Source of the DNA: Ensifer canadensis
GTDB lineage: Bacteria; Pseudomonadota; Alphaproteobacteria; Rhizobiales; Rhizobiaceae
DNA: 64,000 bases
Assembly (NCBI RefSeq): GCF_017488845.2
Contig: NZ_CP083371.1
Location: forward strand, 1,240,001-1,304,000
Direction of reading: 5' to 3'
Program-made: the position numbers and the translations under genes
In this document: one piece after another, positions 1 through 8,162 of the stretch
Position numbering within the stretch: position 1 is the first letter of the stretch
How the letters are laid out: every line of letters starts with the position of its first letter
The notes under the pieces: model-generated
What the model saw: only the letters and a program-made list of their open reading frames with translations
What the model was told of the DNA's origin: nothing
Database searches by the model: none

Positions 1-347
1 TAGATTGGCAGGAACAGAAGCACGCTGACGAGAAAGCTCGATTGATAGGGCAGGACATAGACAATGCCGTAGCCGACCACGCCGAACAGGATCGCGGTCG
101 ACATCAGCACGCGATAATTGCCGATCCGATCGGCAAGGATGCCGATGGAAACGCTGACGATGACGTTCACCGTCGCGGCGGCCAGAATCAGCAGTGAATA
201 GAGCCCGTCACTCAGGCCCAGTTCGTTGATGCCGACCACGGATTGATAGGGTGAGGTTGCCGCCCCGGCGAAGCCGAAGAGAAAGATCGCCAGCATGCTG
301 ACCCGAATCGACGGGTTGCGCATGGCGCTGAAAAGCGAGGAAGTCAT
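1..347 (-). CDS. MFS transporter, N-terminal part (runs off the window)
   Basis: Leftward coding sequence whose 3' end lies beyond the window edge; 115 codons are visible. It begins MTSSLFSAMRNPSIRVSML and shows at least three hydrophobic segments. Between helices 2 and 3 is the classic MFS loop motif, here GILADRIGNYR, close to the G-x-x-x-D-R-x-G-R-R consensus. It is therefore a major facilitator superfamily permease of the inner membrane; the substrate cannot be told from this part. It follows the M81 peptidase gene on the same strand after about 87 bp containing a short GC hairpin (394-414), so it may be the last gene of the RidA-RpiR operon. No strong Shine-Dalgarno is seen before the ATG, so the start is uncertain. 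Confidence 0.75.
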   Translation of the reverse strand, partial: MTSSLFSAMRNPSIRVSMLAIFLFGFAGAATSPYQSVVGINELGLSDGLYSLLILAAATVNVIVSVSIGILADRIGNYRVLMSTAILFGVVGYGIVYVLPYQSSFLVSVLLFLPI

Positions 348-434
348 GATGATGCACGTCCACGAAGGAGGCGATTTCAAAAGGGGAGCTTGGCGCCGGC
401 GGGTCGCACCGGCGGTTGCATTGCGGGAAGCTGC

Positions 435-1877
435 TTACACCGATTCCGACCAGCGCGCCGAGAGATTCGCCTTGGGCATAAAGTCGAATTCCTGATCGAA
501 GGGAAATGCGGGACGAGAGCGGTGCAGGCTTGCCAGATGGGGGATGTCCTGGTTGACGACACCATCGGTCAACGCCATCAGGTTGGGGTTGGCAATCGGC
601 GCGAGTTCCGGCGAGAGATAGCCTGACTTGACCACGAGCAACCGGACATTGCTCGGGTCGAGGCCGAGGCGGGTGAAGTCGGCGATATCGTGATAGGGTC
701 GACGTCGCGCCGAAAGCACGACGTCGATCGCCCCAACGCGGACAACCGCCTGGCGCTCCTTTGCAGGACCAGGATCATCGAGCCGTACGACTTCCACCAG
801 CATCTCCGCGACGGGACTTGCCGGATCGAGGCTGCCGCCGATCTTCAGCATCAGGTTTTCGCCGACGCCGGCAGCAAAGCAGGCTTCCACGGCAGGACGA
901 TCGGCGATACCGGCGATGAGTGCGCCGCGCCACCCCCGCGCAAGCAGAGCCTTCAACACATCCGCCCTATCGCCGACACCGCCGCCGGTCGGGTTGTCGC
1001 CGGAATCGGCAAGGATGATGGGGGTTGTCGTCGCCTTTTCGGCGACATCGAGCATGGCGTCGAGCGGGCCCGTCACAGGACCGAAACGGAAATTGCGACG
1101 TTCCGCCCAGTATGCCGCCGCAATGTCGACGGCTGCCTGCTCTGCCGCGGCCCGATCGGTCGCGGTAATCACGGCACAAGCCGTTGCACGCGGCTCGTCG
1201 GCCCAGACATAGCCGACCATCAGGTTGGCATCGAGCACACCCGGCCGCGCGTCGATGTCGGGCAGTTGCCGGTAGAGGCCCCTGGCCGGCTCGTCCTCGG
1301 TAGAGGTGCATTCCCCCGGCAGCAACACGGGGATCTTTGCCCACGCAACACCCGGGCGCGTCCCGCTGCGTAGCGCCTCAATGAGCATCGCCCAGGCGCG
1401 GATCATCGTTTCACGCGTGTCGATGTGCGGCGCGGTCCGATAGCCCGCGAAGATGTCGATCTGGTCGATGATACGCTGGCTGACATTGCCGTGCAGATCG
1501 TAGCTGGTGGCGATCGGGCAGTCCGGCCCGACGACAGATCTCGCGGCAGAGATCCAGTCCCCCTCAGCATCCTCCATGCCGTCGACCTTGATCGCCCCAT
1601 GCATGGCGAGATAGAGCCCGTTGATCGGCAGGGCCTGTTGCAGCCGGTCGAGAAACTCCGCCTTGAAGGCGTCGTAGGTCGGTCGGGACACCGGCCCACC
1701 GGGCACGGCGCGCGCGTGCAGGAGCGGCAGATGCTCGATGCCTTCAGCGTCGAGAAAATCGAAATACTCCGCCTGGAGCAGATCCGCCCCGCGCAGCACC
1801 CGAAAATCCTCGACCGCCATCAGCACCGGCGAATAGGTGCTGCACTCCGTATGGATACCGCCGACTGCAATGCGCAT
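435..1877 (-). CDS. M81 family metallopeptidase (MlrC-like)
   Basis: A 480-residue protein of the MlrC/microcystinase-C family, zinc peptidases whose founding member hydrolyses linearised microcystin. It opens MRIAVGGIHTECSTYSP, the family's N-terminal signature. Likely zinc ligands are the D127-x-H129 motif (SYDLHGN) and H151 (APHIDT); an MHGA motif is at 92-95. No signal peptide is seen, so it should be cytoplasmic. The start at 1877 is preceded by CAGGAGCT, and an in-frame extension further upstream would overlap the GH20 gene. It lies 11 bp behind the GH20 gene in one operon, suggesting work on peptide parts of amino-sugar-containing material. The true substrate is unknown; most rhizobial M81 proteins are uncharacterised. 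A second M81 gene lies at 6536-8011. Confidence 0.88.
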   Translation of the reverse strand: MRIAVGGIHTECSTYSPVLMAVEDFRVLRGADLLQAEYFDFLDAEGIEHLPLLHARAVPGGPVSRPTYDAFKAEFLDRLQQALPINGLYLAMHGAIKVDGMEDAEGDWISAARSVVGPDCPIATSYDLHGNVSQRIIDQIDIFAGYRTAPHIDTRETMIRAWAMLIEALRSGTRPGVAWAKIPVLLPGECTSTEDEPARGLYRQLPDIDARPGVLDANLMVGYVWADEPRATACAVITATDRAAAEQAAVDIAAAYWAERRNFRFGPVTGPLDAMLDVAEKATTTPIILADSGDNPTGGGVGDRADVLKALLARGWRGALIAGIADRPAVEACFAAGVGENLMLKIGGSLDPASPVAEMLVEVVRLDDPGPAKERQAVVRVGAIDVVLSARRRPYHDIADFTRLGLDPSNVRLLVVKSGYLSPELAPIANPNLMALTDGVVNQDIPHLASLHRSRPAFPFDQEFDFMPKANLSARWSESV

Positions 1878-1888
1878 GGAAGCTCCTG

Positions 1889-3808
1889 TCACAGTTTCGG
1901 GCTCAAGGGAGCGATCGCAGCAAAGCGCTGCCAGTCCTTGGCGGATTTCGGGGTCCATGCGGCTTCGGCGATGGCGCACAGCCTGGGGAAGACGAGCCGA
2001 TTGAAGTAGCCGCGCGACAGGAAATGCTCCGACCAGATGCAGGCCTGAACGCCCTTCATGCGCGCTTTCAGCTCATCCGGAAATTCGCCTTCGGCCTCGT
2101 AGCCATAGGTATGGGCCGACGTTGCCGTCCCGGCCCAGCTGGCGCCCGGTTCCTGCCAGGCGTCGGCCTGCGCCATGTCGAGATAATAGGCCTGACCGGG
2201 CGTCATCACCACGTCATAGCCTTCCCGCGCAAGCTCGATGCCGACCTCCGGCCGCTCCCACGCCATCAGCAACGTGCCTTCGGTCTCGACGCCGCCGCCA
2301 TGGGCGACCTCGTTCCACCCGGCAAGCTTGCGGCCGCGGACGGTCAGCATCTGCTTGACCTTCTTCAGGAAGAAGGATTGCAACGCAAAGGTGCCGGAAA
2401 GACCCTCTTTCTCCATCAGCTTCTTCGCCAGCGGCGAGGCAAGCCAGGAACCGTTGGCAACCTCGTCGCCGCCGATATGGATGTACTGACTCGGGAACAA
2501 CTCGACCATTTCGTCGAGCACTTTCTCGAGGAAGTCATAGGTAAAGGCGATCGCCGGATTGAGCGCATTGTTCGGGTAGCCCTGAACGGAATGATAGCTT
2601 TCCGGCGCTTCTTGGCCATCGGTCAGGTCAGGCAGGGCGACAAGCGTGGCGGTGCTATGGCCGGGAATGTCGATCTCCGGAACGATCTCGACGTGAAGCG
2701 CCGTCGCCTGGGCCACCAGGGCTTTCACATCCTCTTGGCTGTAGAACCCGCCGGCGGGTTCCGCACCGTTGCCGAGTTGCGGCAACAACGGTTCGTCCGG
2801 CCCGCGCAGCACGCCGATCGTCGTTAACGTTGGAAACGCCTTGATTTCAAGCCGCCAGGCCTCGTCATCCGTCAGATGCCAGTGGAAGATGTTGAGCTTG
2901 AACCAGGCGAGAATATCGATGAGGCGGGAAATGTCCGATGTCGGGTAGAATTGCCTGGATACGTCGAGATGACAACCGCGCCAGCCGTAACGCGGCGCAT
3001 CGGAGATCGTGCCCTGCGCCGGAAAACGGAATTTTTCCGGATGCGTGCGCGCGCCGTTCAGCAGCTGCGCCAAGGTCGTCAGCGCGTATTGCCGGCCGGC
3101 AGCACCACCATAGGCAAGGCGGATCTCCTTGGTCGAGAAGGCCAATTCGTAGGCCTCGGCAGCAAGCGTCGCATTCTTCGAGAAGACAATTGCCCGCCCT
3201 TGACTGGAGGCAACCAGGCTGAATGGCGCATGCCCCGCCGAAAACAGACGATGAAAAAGCCCAAGCACGCTCGCGACCGCTGCCACGTCGTCGGGCGCCG
3301 TCATCGGCGCGGGGTAAAGCACGACGGGAAAGCTGTCGCCTGCCCAGGCGTCGATTTGCGCCGGCCATGGCTGCATCGAAAACGACAGGTCGAGCTTGCC
3401 TTCGGGCAGTTGTGCTGGCGGAGGCTCGCTCATGGCATTTTCCAGGAGCAGATCGGAGACGGCGACCGGCACATGCTCGCCGCTCGAAAACGTCAGATAG
3501 GCTGACTTGGCACCATCAGTGCAGTGCTTCGCCTGTCGATGCAGGCCGCTCACCGTGAACGTCCAGCTTTCGCCGGGGCCAAGCGTCAGCCCGGCGGGTG
3601 GTGCGAATTCATGAAAATTGGCGTTGCGGCGCAGGAAAGTGGCGTTGTCGCAGGCCTCCGGCACGATTACGCGCGTGAGCGACGTGTACACCAGGCGGAA
3701 GCCCGTGAGCGGTGTGGCTGAGAAATTGAACAGCGTGAAGGTGAACCGGCCAAATGCGCCGCCGTCAGGCTGCCAGGACGCTTCGAGACGATAGGAAACG
3801 GGCGCCAT
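1889..3808 (-). CDS. GH20 beta-N-acetylhexosaminidase
   Basis: A 639-residue glycoside hydrolase family 20 enzyme, expected to remove terminal beta-linked GlcNAc/GalNAc by substrate-assisted catalysis. Residues 1-125 form a beta-rich N-terminal domain, about 135-265 a GH20b-like domain, and about 270-600 the TIM barrel. Visible barrel motifs are WRGCHLDVSRQF (276-287), FHWHLTDDEAWRLEI (308-322) and the catalytic pair D448-E449 in HIGGDE. No signal peptide is evident, so it may act on imported oligosaccharides in the cytoplasm. It is flanked closely by the SDR gene (25 bp) and the M81 gene (11 bp). Chitooligosaccharides or peptidoglycan/glycopeptide fragments are possible substrates; the peptidase neighbours favour the latter, by inference. 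Confidence 0.93.
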   Translation of the reverse strand: MAPVSYRLEASWQPDGGAFGRFTFTLFNFSATPLTGFRLVYTSLTRVIVPEACDNATFLRRNANFHEFAPPAGLTLGPGESWTFTVSGLHRQAKHCTDGAKSAYLTFSSGEHVPVAVSDLLLENAMSEPPPAQLPEGKLDLSFSMQPWPAQIDAWAGDSFPVVLYPAPMTAPDDVAAVASVLGLFHRLFSAGHAPFSLVASSQGRAIVFSKNATLAAEAYELAFSTKEIRLAYGGAAGRQYALTTLAQLLNGARTHPEKFRFPAQGTISDAPRYGWRGCHLDVSRQFYPTSDISRLIDILAWFKLNIFHWHLTDDEAWRLEIKAFPTLTTIGVLRGPDEPLLPQLGNGAEPAGGFYSQEDVKALVAQATALHVEIVPEIDIPGHSTATLVALPDLTDGQEAPESYHSVQGYPNNALNPAIAFTYDFLEKVLDEMVELFPSQYIHIGGDEVANGSWLASPLAKKLMEKEGLSGTFALQSFFLKKVKQMLTVRGRKLAGWNEVAHGGGVETEGTLLMAWERPEVGIELAREGYDVVMTPGQAYYLDMAQADAWQEPGASWAGTATSAHTYGYEAEGEFPDELKARMKGVQACIWSEHFLSRGYFNRLVFPRLCAIAEAAWTPKSAKDWQRFAAIAPLSPKL

Positions 3809-3833
3809 GATCTTCCTCCCAGAAGTCTTTCGG

Positions 3834-4610
3834 TCAGTAGTGGCTAGATTGTGAGAAGGTTCGCGCCAGTTCAGCCTGGCCGGCGGTCAGACCGCAATCA
3901 ACAGGCAGGCACACGCCCGAGATCGCAGCGGCGAGCGGCCCTGCGAGGAAATGTACGGCGTTGGCAACATCGTCAGGATTGACGATGCGCTGTAAGGGAT
4001 ACCAGCGGCGCGCTTCCTCGAAGACGTCAGGATTGGCGGCGGCACGCGCTTCCCATGCCTGCGTTCGCACGGTGCCCGGCGCAACGGCGTTGGAGCGAAT
4101 GCCGAACTTGCCGTACTCCACGGCGATCAGGCGTGTCAGGTGCAGCAGGCCGGCCTTGGCGACGCTGTAGGCTGGATGACCGAAGACATTCATGCCGTTG
4201 ACGGAGGCGATATTGATCACCGAGCCGCGGCTTTCCTTCAGCATGTCTTCCACCGCGCGAAAGCACAGGAAGGCCGCTTCGAGGTTCAGCGCATTGTCCA
4301 TGCGCCAGATATCCGGCGTCGTATCGTGCAGGCTGACGGCGCGTGCGGCGCCGGCATTGTTGACGAGCGTGCGCACCGTACCGTGCTCGCCGGCCGTCGC
4401 GGCCAAGTTTCCGACGCTTGTCGCATCCGTCACGTCACAGGCGACCGGAACGAAGCGCTTGCCGTCGCCGATCTCGCGCGCAGCCTTCTCGGCAGCACGG
4501 CTGTCGATGTCGGCAAGCAGGACGACGTCATGGTCTTCCCCAAGACGTCTGGCGATTGCGCGGCCGATATCGCCGGCTGCACCGGTGACGATGGCGACGG
4601 ACTGCATCAT
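3834..4610 (-). CDS. SDR family NAD(P)-dependent oxidoreductase
   Basis: A classical short-chain dehydrogenase of 258 residues. It has the nucleotide-binding TGAAGDIG (9-16), the structural NNAG (84-87), the catalytic Ser136 (INIAS) and the Y148-x3-K152 pair. An acidic residue at the end of strand beta-2 (ADID) favours NAD over NADP, which is an inference. It sits 21 bp after the RpiR gene and 25 bp before GH20 in the same operon, so it probably oxidises or reduces a sugar or amino-sugar derivative made by that pathway. The exact substrate cannot be assigned. The first two codons are both ATG; the second is an equally possible start. Confidence 0.9.
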   Translation of the reverse strand: MMQSVAIVTGAAGDIGRAIARRLGEDHDVVLLADIDSRAAEKAAREIGDGKRFVPVACDVTDATSVGNLAATAGEHGTVRTLVNNAGAARAVSLHDTTPDIWRMDNALNLEAAFLCFRAVEDMLKESRGSVINIASVNGMNVFGHPAYSVAKAGLLHLTRLIAVEYGKFGIRSNAVAPGTVRTQAWEARAAANPDVFEEARRWYPLQRIVNPDDVANAVHFLAGPLAAAISGVCLPVDCGLTAGQAELARTFSQSSHY

Positions 4611-4631
4611 GCGGAAACCTTTCGCGGCACG

Positions 4632-5495
4632 TCAGTCTCCCAGCAACTGGCGGTCATCACCGTCGCGGTGCGTCACCAGCTGCTGCTTGATGCGCCGAAG
4701 TGTGACCGTCGCCTGCGGCTGAACCCGGTAGGCAACGAGACTTGAGAGGATATCGAGCAGCGCCAGATAGGCGATGCGGGTGGAGGTCGGACGATAGATG
4801 TTGTTGCCTTCTGGCAGGTCGACAGGAACCGTGATCGTCGCCGCGGCCGCGACCGGGCTGTTGCTCTGGGTCAGCGCAATCGTCGGCACCTTGAGCTCGC
4901 GCGCCAGCGTGAAGGCGCGCACGAGTTCGGCGTTCCGGCCCGAGAAGGATGAGCCGATCAGAACGTCGCTTGGGCGAGCGGCGGCCGCCATCATCAGTTG
5001 CATGCTGTGGTCGGAACTGGCGGTAACACGCAGGCCGTAGCGAAAGAGCCGGTTCTGCAACTCGCTGGCTATCATCGAGGAATTGCCGCCCGAACCGAAG
5101 GCATAGATCATTTCGGCCGTCGCAATGCGCTCGACCGCCTGTTCGATTGCCGCGAGATCCAGCGAACGATGCAGGAGGAAAAGCGCGTTTTGCGCCTTGG
5201 TGATGATGTCCTGGGCGACGTCGCCGGTCTCACGGCTCTTCGGCTCCGGCTTCAGGTAACGCATGCCGATATAGGCCGTGCGCGCCAATTGCACCTTGAA
5301 ATCGGAGAAGCTATCGCAACCGAGCCGCCGACAGAAGCGCGTGACCGTGGGAGGAGAGACATCGGCCTTGCCGGCCAGCTCGATGATCGATGCGTTCACC
5401 GCGAACTCGAAATCGTTCAGGAGAATATCGGCGATACGGTTCTCGGATTGCGAGAGCCGGCCCTTTTCTTCCTGAAGTGTCGCGAAAATATCCAT
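4632..5495 (-). CDS. RpiR/MurR family transcriptional regulator
   Basis: A 287-residue regulator with an N-terminal HTH_6 domain (about residues 1-80; motif VSPPTVTRFCRRLG) and a SIS sugar-phosphate-binding domain (about 115-250; YAFGSGGNSSMIASE, then SSFSGRN). Regulators of this type sense phosphosugars and control sugar or amino-sugar catabolic operons. Start chosen at MDIFATLQEEKGRLSQSE, where the family alignment begins; the frame is open further upstream but that part is arginine/serine-rich and overlaps ridA. It lies second in its operon, 25 bp behind ridA, so it is probably autoregulated. Its likely target is the 5911-6023 divergent region, which has a tandem direct repeat. Confidence 0.92.
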   Translation of the reverse strand: MDIFATLQEEKGRLSQSENRIADILLNDFEFAVNASIIELAGKADVSPPTVTRFCRRLGCDSFSDFKVQLARTAYIGMRYLKPEPKSRETGDVAQDIITKAQNALFLLHRSLDLAAIEQAVERIATAEMIYAFGSGGNSSMIASELQNRLFRYGLRVTASSDHSMQLMMAAAARPSDVLIGSSFSGRNAELVRAFTLARELKVPTIALTQSNSPVAAAATITVPVDLPEGNNIYRPTSTRIAYLALLDILSSLVAYRVQPQATVTLRRIKQQLVTHRDGDDRQLLGD

Positions 5496-5520
5496 CGGCT
5501 GCCGAAGTCCTTGGGGTCTA

Positions 5521-5910
5521 TCAGCCTTCCTTCGGCTTGTAGGCGATGCAGTCGATCTCGACCTTGCAATCAACCATCATCGCCGACTGGACGCAGGCCC
5601 TCGCCGGTGGATGCGCACCGAAATACTCCTGATAGATCTTGTTGAAAGTCCAGAAATCACGCGGATCGTCGAGCCAAACGCCGCAACGCACCACGTGCTC
5701 GGTACCGTATCCGGCCTCGTCCAGAATGGCCAGAAGATTGGCGATCGCCTTGTGCGTCTGAGGGATGATACCGCCCTCGATGATCTCGCCTTTTTCCATG
5801 GCGACCTGACCGGAAACATGCAGCCAGCCGTCCGCTTCCACCGCGCGCGCAAAGGGTAATGGCTTACCGCCCGCACCGACTTGTTCAGTGCCATACCGTT
5901 TGATGGTCAT
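5521..5910 (-). CDS. RidA family protein (enamine/imine deaminase-like)
   Basis: A 129-residue YjgF/YER057c/UK114 protein. Family members deaminate reactive enamine/imine intermediates produced by PLP enzymes or act as accessory enzymes in amino-acid and amino-sugar catabolism. Visible landmarks are the N-terminal GAGGKPLPFARAV, the VSGQVAMEKG segment, and near the C-terminus RACVQSAMMVDCKVEID, where the conserved Arg sits. It is the first gene of the leftward operon; the start at 5910 has no long leader. Its place with RpiR, SDR, GH20 and M81 genes suggests it clears an imine made during catabolism of an amino sugar or unusual amino acid, which is inference. Confidence 0.92.
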   Translation of the reverse strand: MTIKRYGTEQVGAGGKPLPFARAVEADGWLHVSGQVAMEKGEIIEGGIIPQTHKAIANLLAILDEAGYGTEHVVRCGVWLDDPRDFWTFNKIYQEYFGAHPPARACVQSAMMVDCKVEIDCIAYKPKEG

Positions 5911-5943
5911 GTGTGCCTTCGTGCAAATTATTTTCTTTGATCG

Positions 5944-5983
5944 TTGACAAGTGACCATAGAAAGCTGAATTTGACCAGAGAAA
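5944..5983. promoter_or_regulatory. Divergent promoter/operator with tandem repeat TGACCAtAGAAA
   Basis: Between the divergent starts lie two near-identical 12-mers, TGACCATAGAAA (5952-5963) and TGACCAGAGAAA (5972-5983), offset by exactly 20 bp, about two helical turns. A sigma70-like -35 box TTGACA (5944-5949) with a weak AT-rich -10 around 5966-5971 could serve the rightward operon. RpiR regulators often bind tandem or inverted repeats in such regions, so this is a candidate operator for the neighbouring RpiR protein. The repeat is seen directly; the binding is inferred. Confidence 0.4.
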
Positions 5984-6023
5984 AACACCATTCATGAAAA
6001 GAATTTCAATCCAGGGCGAAAAC

Positions 6024-6515
6024 ATGCGGGATCCCTTCCTCAATCCGTTCCCCTCTTCCGACATCGCGCGCCATAGCATCTGGGAGATGCTTGTGCCGCG
6101 CGATATCGACGCTTTTCTTTCGGCCGACTGGTCGATGGTGGCAGGTGACTTTGTCCAAGACGGCTTCATCGGCATCGATGGACGTCGCGAGACCAATCCC
6201 GACAATTGGCGCCTCACCTTTCCCTCGCTTTCGGCCTATCGCGATGAGTGGCTGCGCCAGGCGAAAGATTTCGCGGGCCTCTCCTTCGCGGAAGACACAC
6301 GCACGGCGATCTTCACGACGACGACGCTTGAGGACATCGAGGTCAACGGCGACTTCGCGCTTGCGCGCAAGAAGTTCGACGGCGGGTTGAAGAAATCGGA
6401 CGGCAGCTTCGACGTGATGAAATGGCAGACGGTCTATTATTGCCGCCTGCACGAGGGACGCTGGAAGATCTCCGGTTTCACCGGCTACCTGCCGAACCCG
6501 ATGGGACCGGCCTAA
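6024..6515 (+). CDS. Conserved hypothetical protein, possibly NTF2/SnoaL-like
   Basis: A 163-residue soluble protein beginning MRDPFLNPFPSSDIARHSIWEM. The pattern of an N-terminal helix with an F-L-S-A-D-W motif and a C-terminal VMKWQTVYYCRLHEGRWKIS strand resembles the cone-shaped NTF2/SnoaL fold, but I do not recognise a named family with certainty. Start chosen at 6024, with CAGGGCG placed upstream; an in-frame ATG at 5994 would add ten residues but lacks a clear ribosome-binding site. It is translated just ahead of the second M81 peptidase (20 bp gap) and divergently from ridA, so it belongs to the same regulatory unit. Confidence 0.6.
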   Translation: MRDPFLNPFPSSDIARHSIWEMLVPRDIDAFLSADWSMVAGDFVQDGFIGIDGRRETNPDNWRLTFPSLSAYRDEWLRQAKDFAGLSFAEDTRTAIFTTTTLEDIEVNGDFALARKKFDGGLKKSDGSFDVMKWQTVYYCRLHEGRWKISGFTGYLPNPMGPA

Positions 6516-6535
6516 AAAGCAAAAAGGCAACGGCA

Positions 6536-8011
6536 TTGCGGATCTTCACAGCAGCGCTCGCAACGGAAACCAATACCTTCTCGCCCATCTGCATAGATCG
6601 CCGCGCCTTCGAGGCGTCGCTCTACGCGCCGCCGGGCGAGCATCCTGAGACGCCGACGCTCTGTACGGCGCCGATCACGGTCGGCCGCCGCATTGCGGCG
6701 GAAAAAGGCTGGACGCTGATCGAAGGCACCGCCACCTGGGCGGATCCTGCCGGCCTCGTCAACCGCCAGACCTATGAGAGCCTGCGCGATGAAATCCTCG
6801 ACCAGTTGCGCGCCGCGCTTCCGGTCAATGCCGTCGTCATGGGACTGCACGGCGCGATGGTCGCTGCCGGCTACGAGGACACCGAGGGCGATCTTCTTTC
6901 TCGCATTCGCGAGATCGTTGGCCCTGATGTTCTCGTCTGCGCCGAGTTGGACCCGCACAGCCACTTGACCCAGAAGCGCGTTTCGGCGTCAGACTTCTTC
7001 GTCTACTTCAAGGAGTTCCCGCACACCGACTTCGTCGATCGTGCCGAGGATCTCTGGCGGATCGCCATCGACACGCTGGAAGGTCGCGTGACGCCTGTGA
7101 TGTCAGTGTTCGACTGCCGCATGATCGACGTCTACCCAACTTCGCGCGAGCCAATGCGCTCCTTCGTCGACAAGCTGATGCGTATCGAAGCGGAGGACGC
7201 CGATGTCCTGTCGCTTTCGATGGTGCACGGCTTCATGGCGGGCGATGTTCCGGAAATGGGCACGAAGGTGCTCGCCGTGACCAACGGCAAACCGGAGAAA
7301 GGCGAGGCGCTCGCACGGGAACTCGGGCTCGAACTCTTTTCGAAACGCGGAACCTTCATCATGCCGCAGATCGACGAGAAGCAAGCTGTCGCCGAGGCGA
7401 AGGCTGCGACCGAAGGCCCGGTCGTCATCGCCGATGTCTGGGACAACCCGGGCGGCGGAACCGCGGGCGACGCGACGGTGCTGCTCGAGGAACTGCTGGC
7501 ACAGGGTGTCACCAATGCCGCCGTCGGAACGATCTGGGATCCGATGGCCGTGCAGATCTGCATGGCCGCCGGCGAAGGCGCCGAAATCCCGTTGCGCTTC
7601 GGCGCCAAGTCGGCTCCGGGAACCGGCAATCCTGTCGATGGCATCGTCAAGGTGGTCAAGCTGGTCCGCGACGCCGAGATGCGGTTCGGCGAGAGTTTTG
7701 CCCCCTTCGGCGATGCAGCCCTCATTTCCTATCGCGGCATCGATATCATCCTGAATTCGACGCGGGCGCAAAGCTTCGATCCGAGCCTCTTCTCGGTGAT
7801 GGGCCTCGACCCGCAGTCAAAGAGCATTCTGGTCATCAAATCGACCAACCACTTCTACGCCTCGTTCTCCAAGATCGCCGCGCAGATCCTATATTGCTCG
7901 GCCGGCACCCCCTACCCGAACAACCCCGCCAAGACCGCCTATCTGCGCGCACCCAGGAATATCTGGCCGAAGGTCGCCGATCCGCATGGTCTCGAAAAGG
8001 GAGCGGCGTGA
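6536..8011 (+). CDS. M81 family metallopeptidase (second copy)
   Basis: A 491-residue MlrC-like protein, paralogous to the product of 435-1877. Its N-terminus reads RIFTAALATETNTFSP. Probable zinc ligands are the D139-x-H141 motif (ELDPHSH) and H163 (EFPHTDF); LHGA is at 104-107. A glycine-rich stretch VWDNPGGGTAGDATVLLEEL aligns with DSGDNPTGGGVGDRADVLKA of the first copy. Start is a TTG at 6536 with an AAGGCA ribosome-binding site; no ATG or GTG fits the family N-terminus and the frame upstream overlaps the previous gene. It is the last gene before a strong bidirectional terminator. Substrate unknown; pairing with the other M81 gene suggests two steps or two substrates of one peptide pathway. 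Confidence 0.87.
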   Translation: MRIFTAALATETNTFSPICIDRRAFEASLYAPPGEHPETPTLCTAPITVGRRIAAEKGWTLIEGTATWADPAGLVNRQTYESLRDEILDQLRAALPVNAVVMGLHGAMVAAGYEDTEGDLLSRIREIVGPDVLVCAELDPHSHLTQKRVSASDFFVYFKEFPHTDFVDRAEDLWRIAIDTLEGRVTPVMSVFDCRMIDVYPTSREPMRSFVDKLMRIEAEDADVLSLSMVHGFMAGDVPEMGTKVLAVTNGKPEKGEALARELGLELFSKRGTFIMPQIDEKQAVAEAKAATEGPVVIADVWDNPGGGTAGDATVLLEELLAQGVTNAAVGTIWDPMAVQICMAAGEGAEIPLRFGAKSAPGTGNPVDGIVKVVKLVRDAEMRFGESFAPFGDAALISYRGIDIILNSTRAQSFDPSLFSVMGLDPQSKSILVIKSTNHFYASFSKIAAQILYCSAGTPYPNNPAKTAYLRAPRNIWPKVADPHGLEKGAA

Positions 8012-8100
8012 ACCAAGGCAGTTTATGCGGCGGCCGCGATCGAGGCGGATAGTCAGCAGATCGGCCTTCTGATCTGGCCTATTCTCATCACCAATAACGA

Positions 8101-8142
8101 AAACGGCCGCTGTCCTGGTCATGGACAGCGGCCGTTCTTGTC
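8101..8142. terminator. Bidirectional stem-loop terminator
   Basis: A perfect 14-bp inverted repeat: AACGGCCGCTGTCC (8102-8115) pairs with GGACAGCGGCCGTT (8123-8136) around a 7-nt loop. It lies between the convergent second M81 gene and the sugar-importer ATPase gene, with short T/A runs on both sides, so it probably ends both transcripts. Confidence 0.85.
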
Positions 8143-8162
8143 TTAGTCTAGCTACGCTCCGC

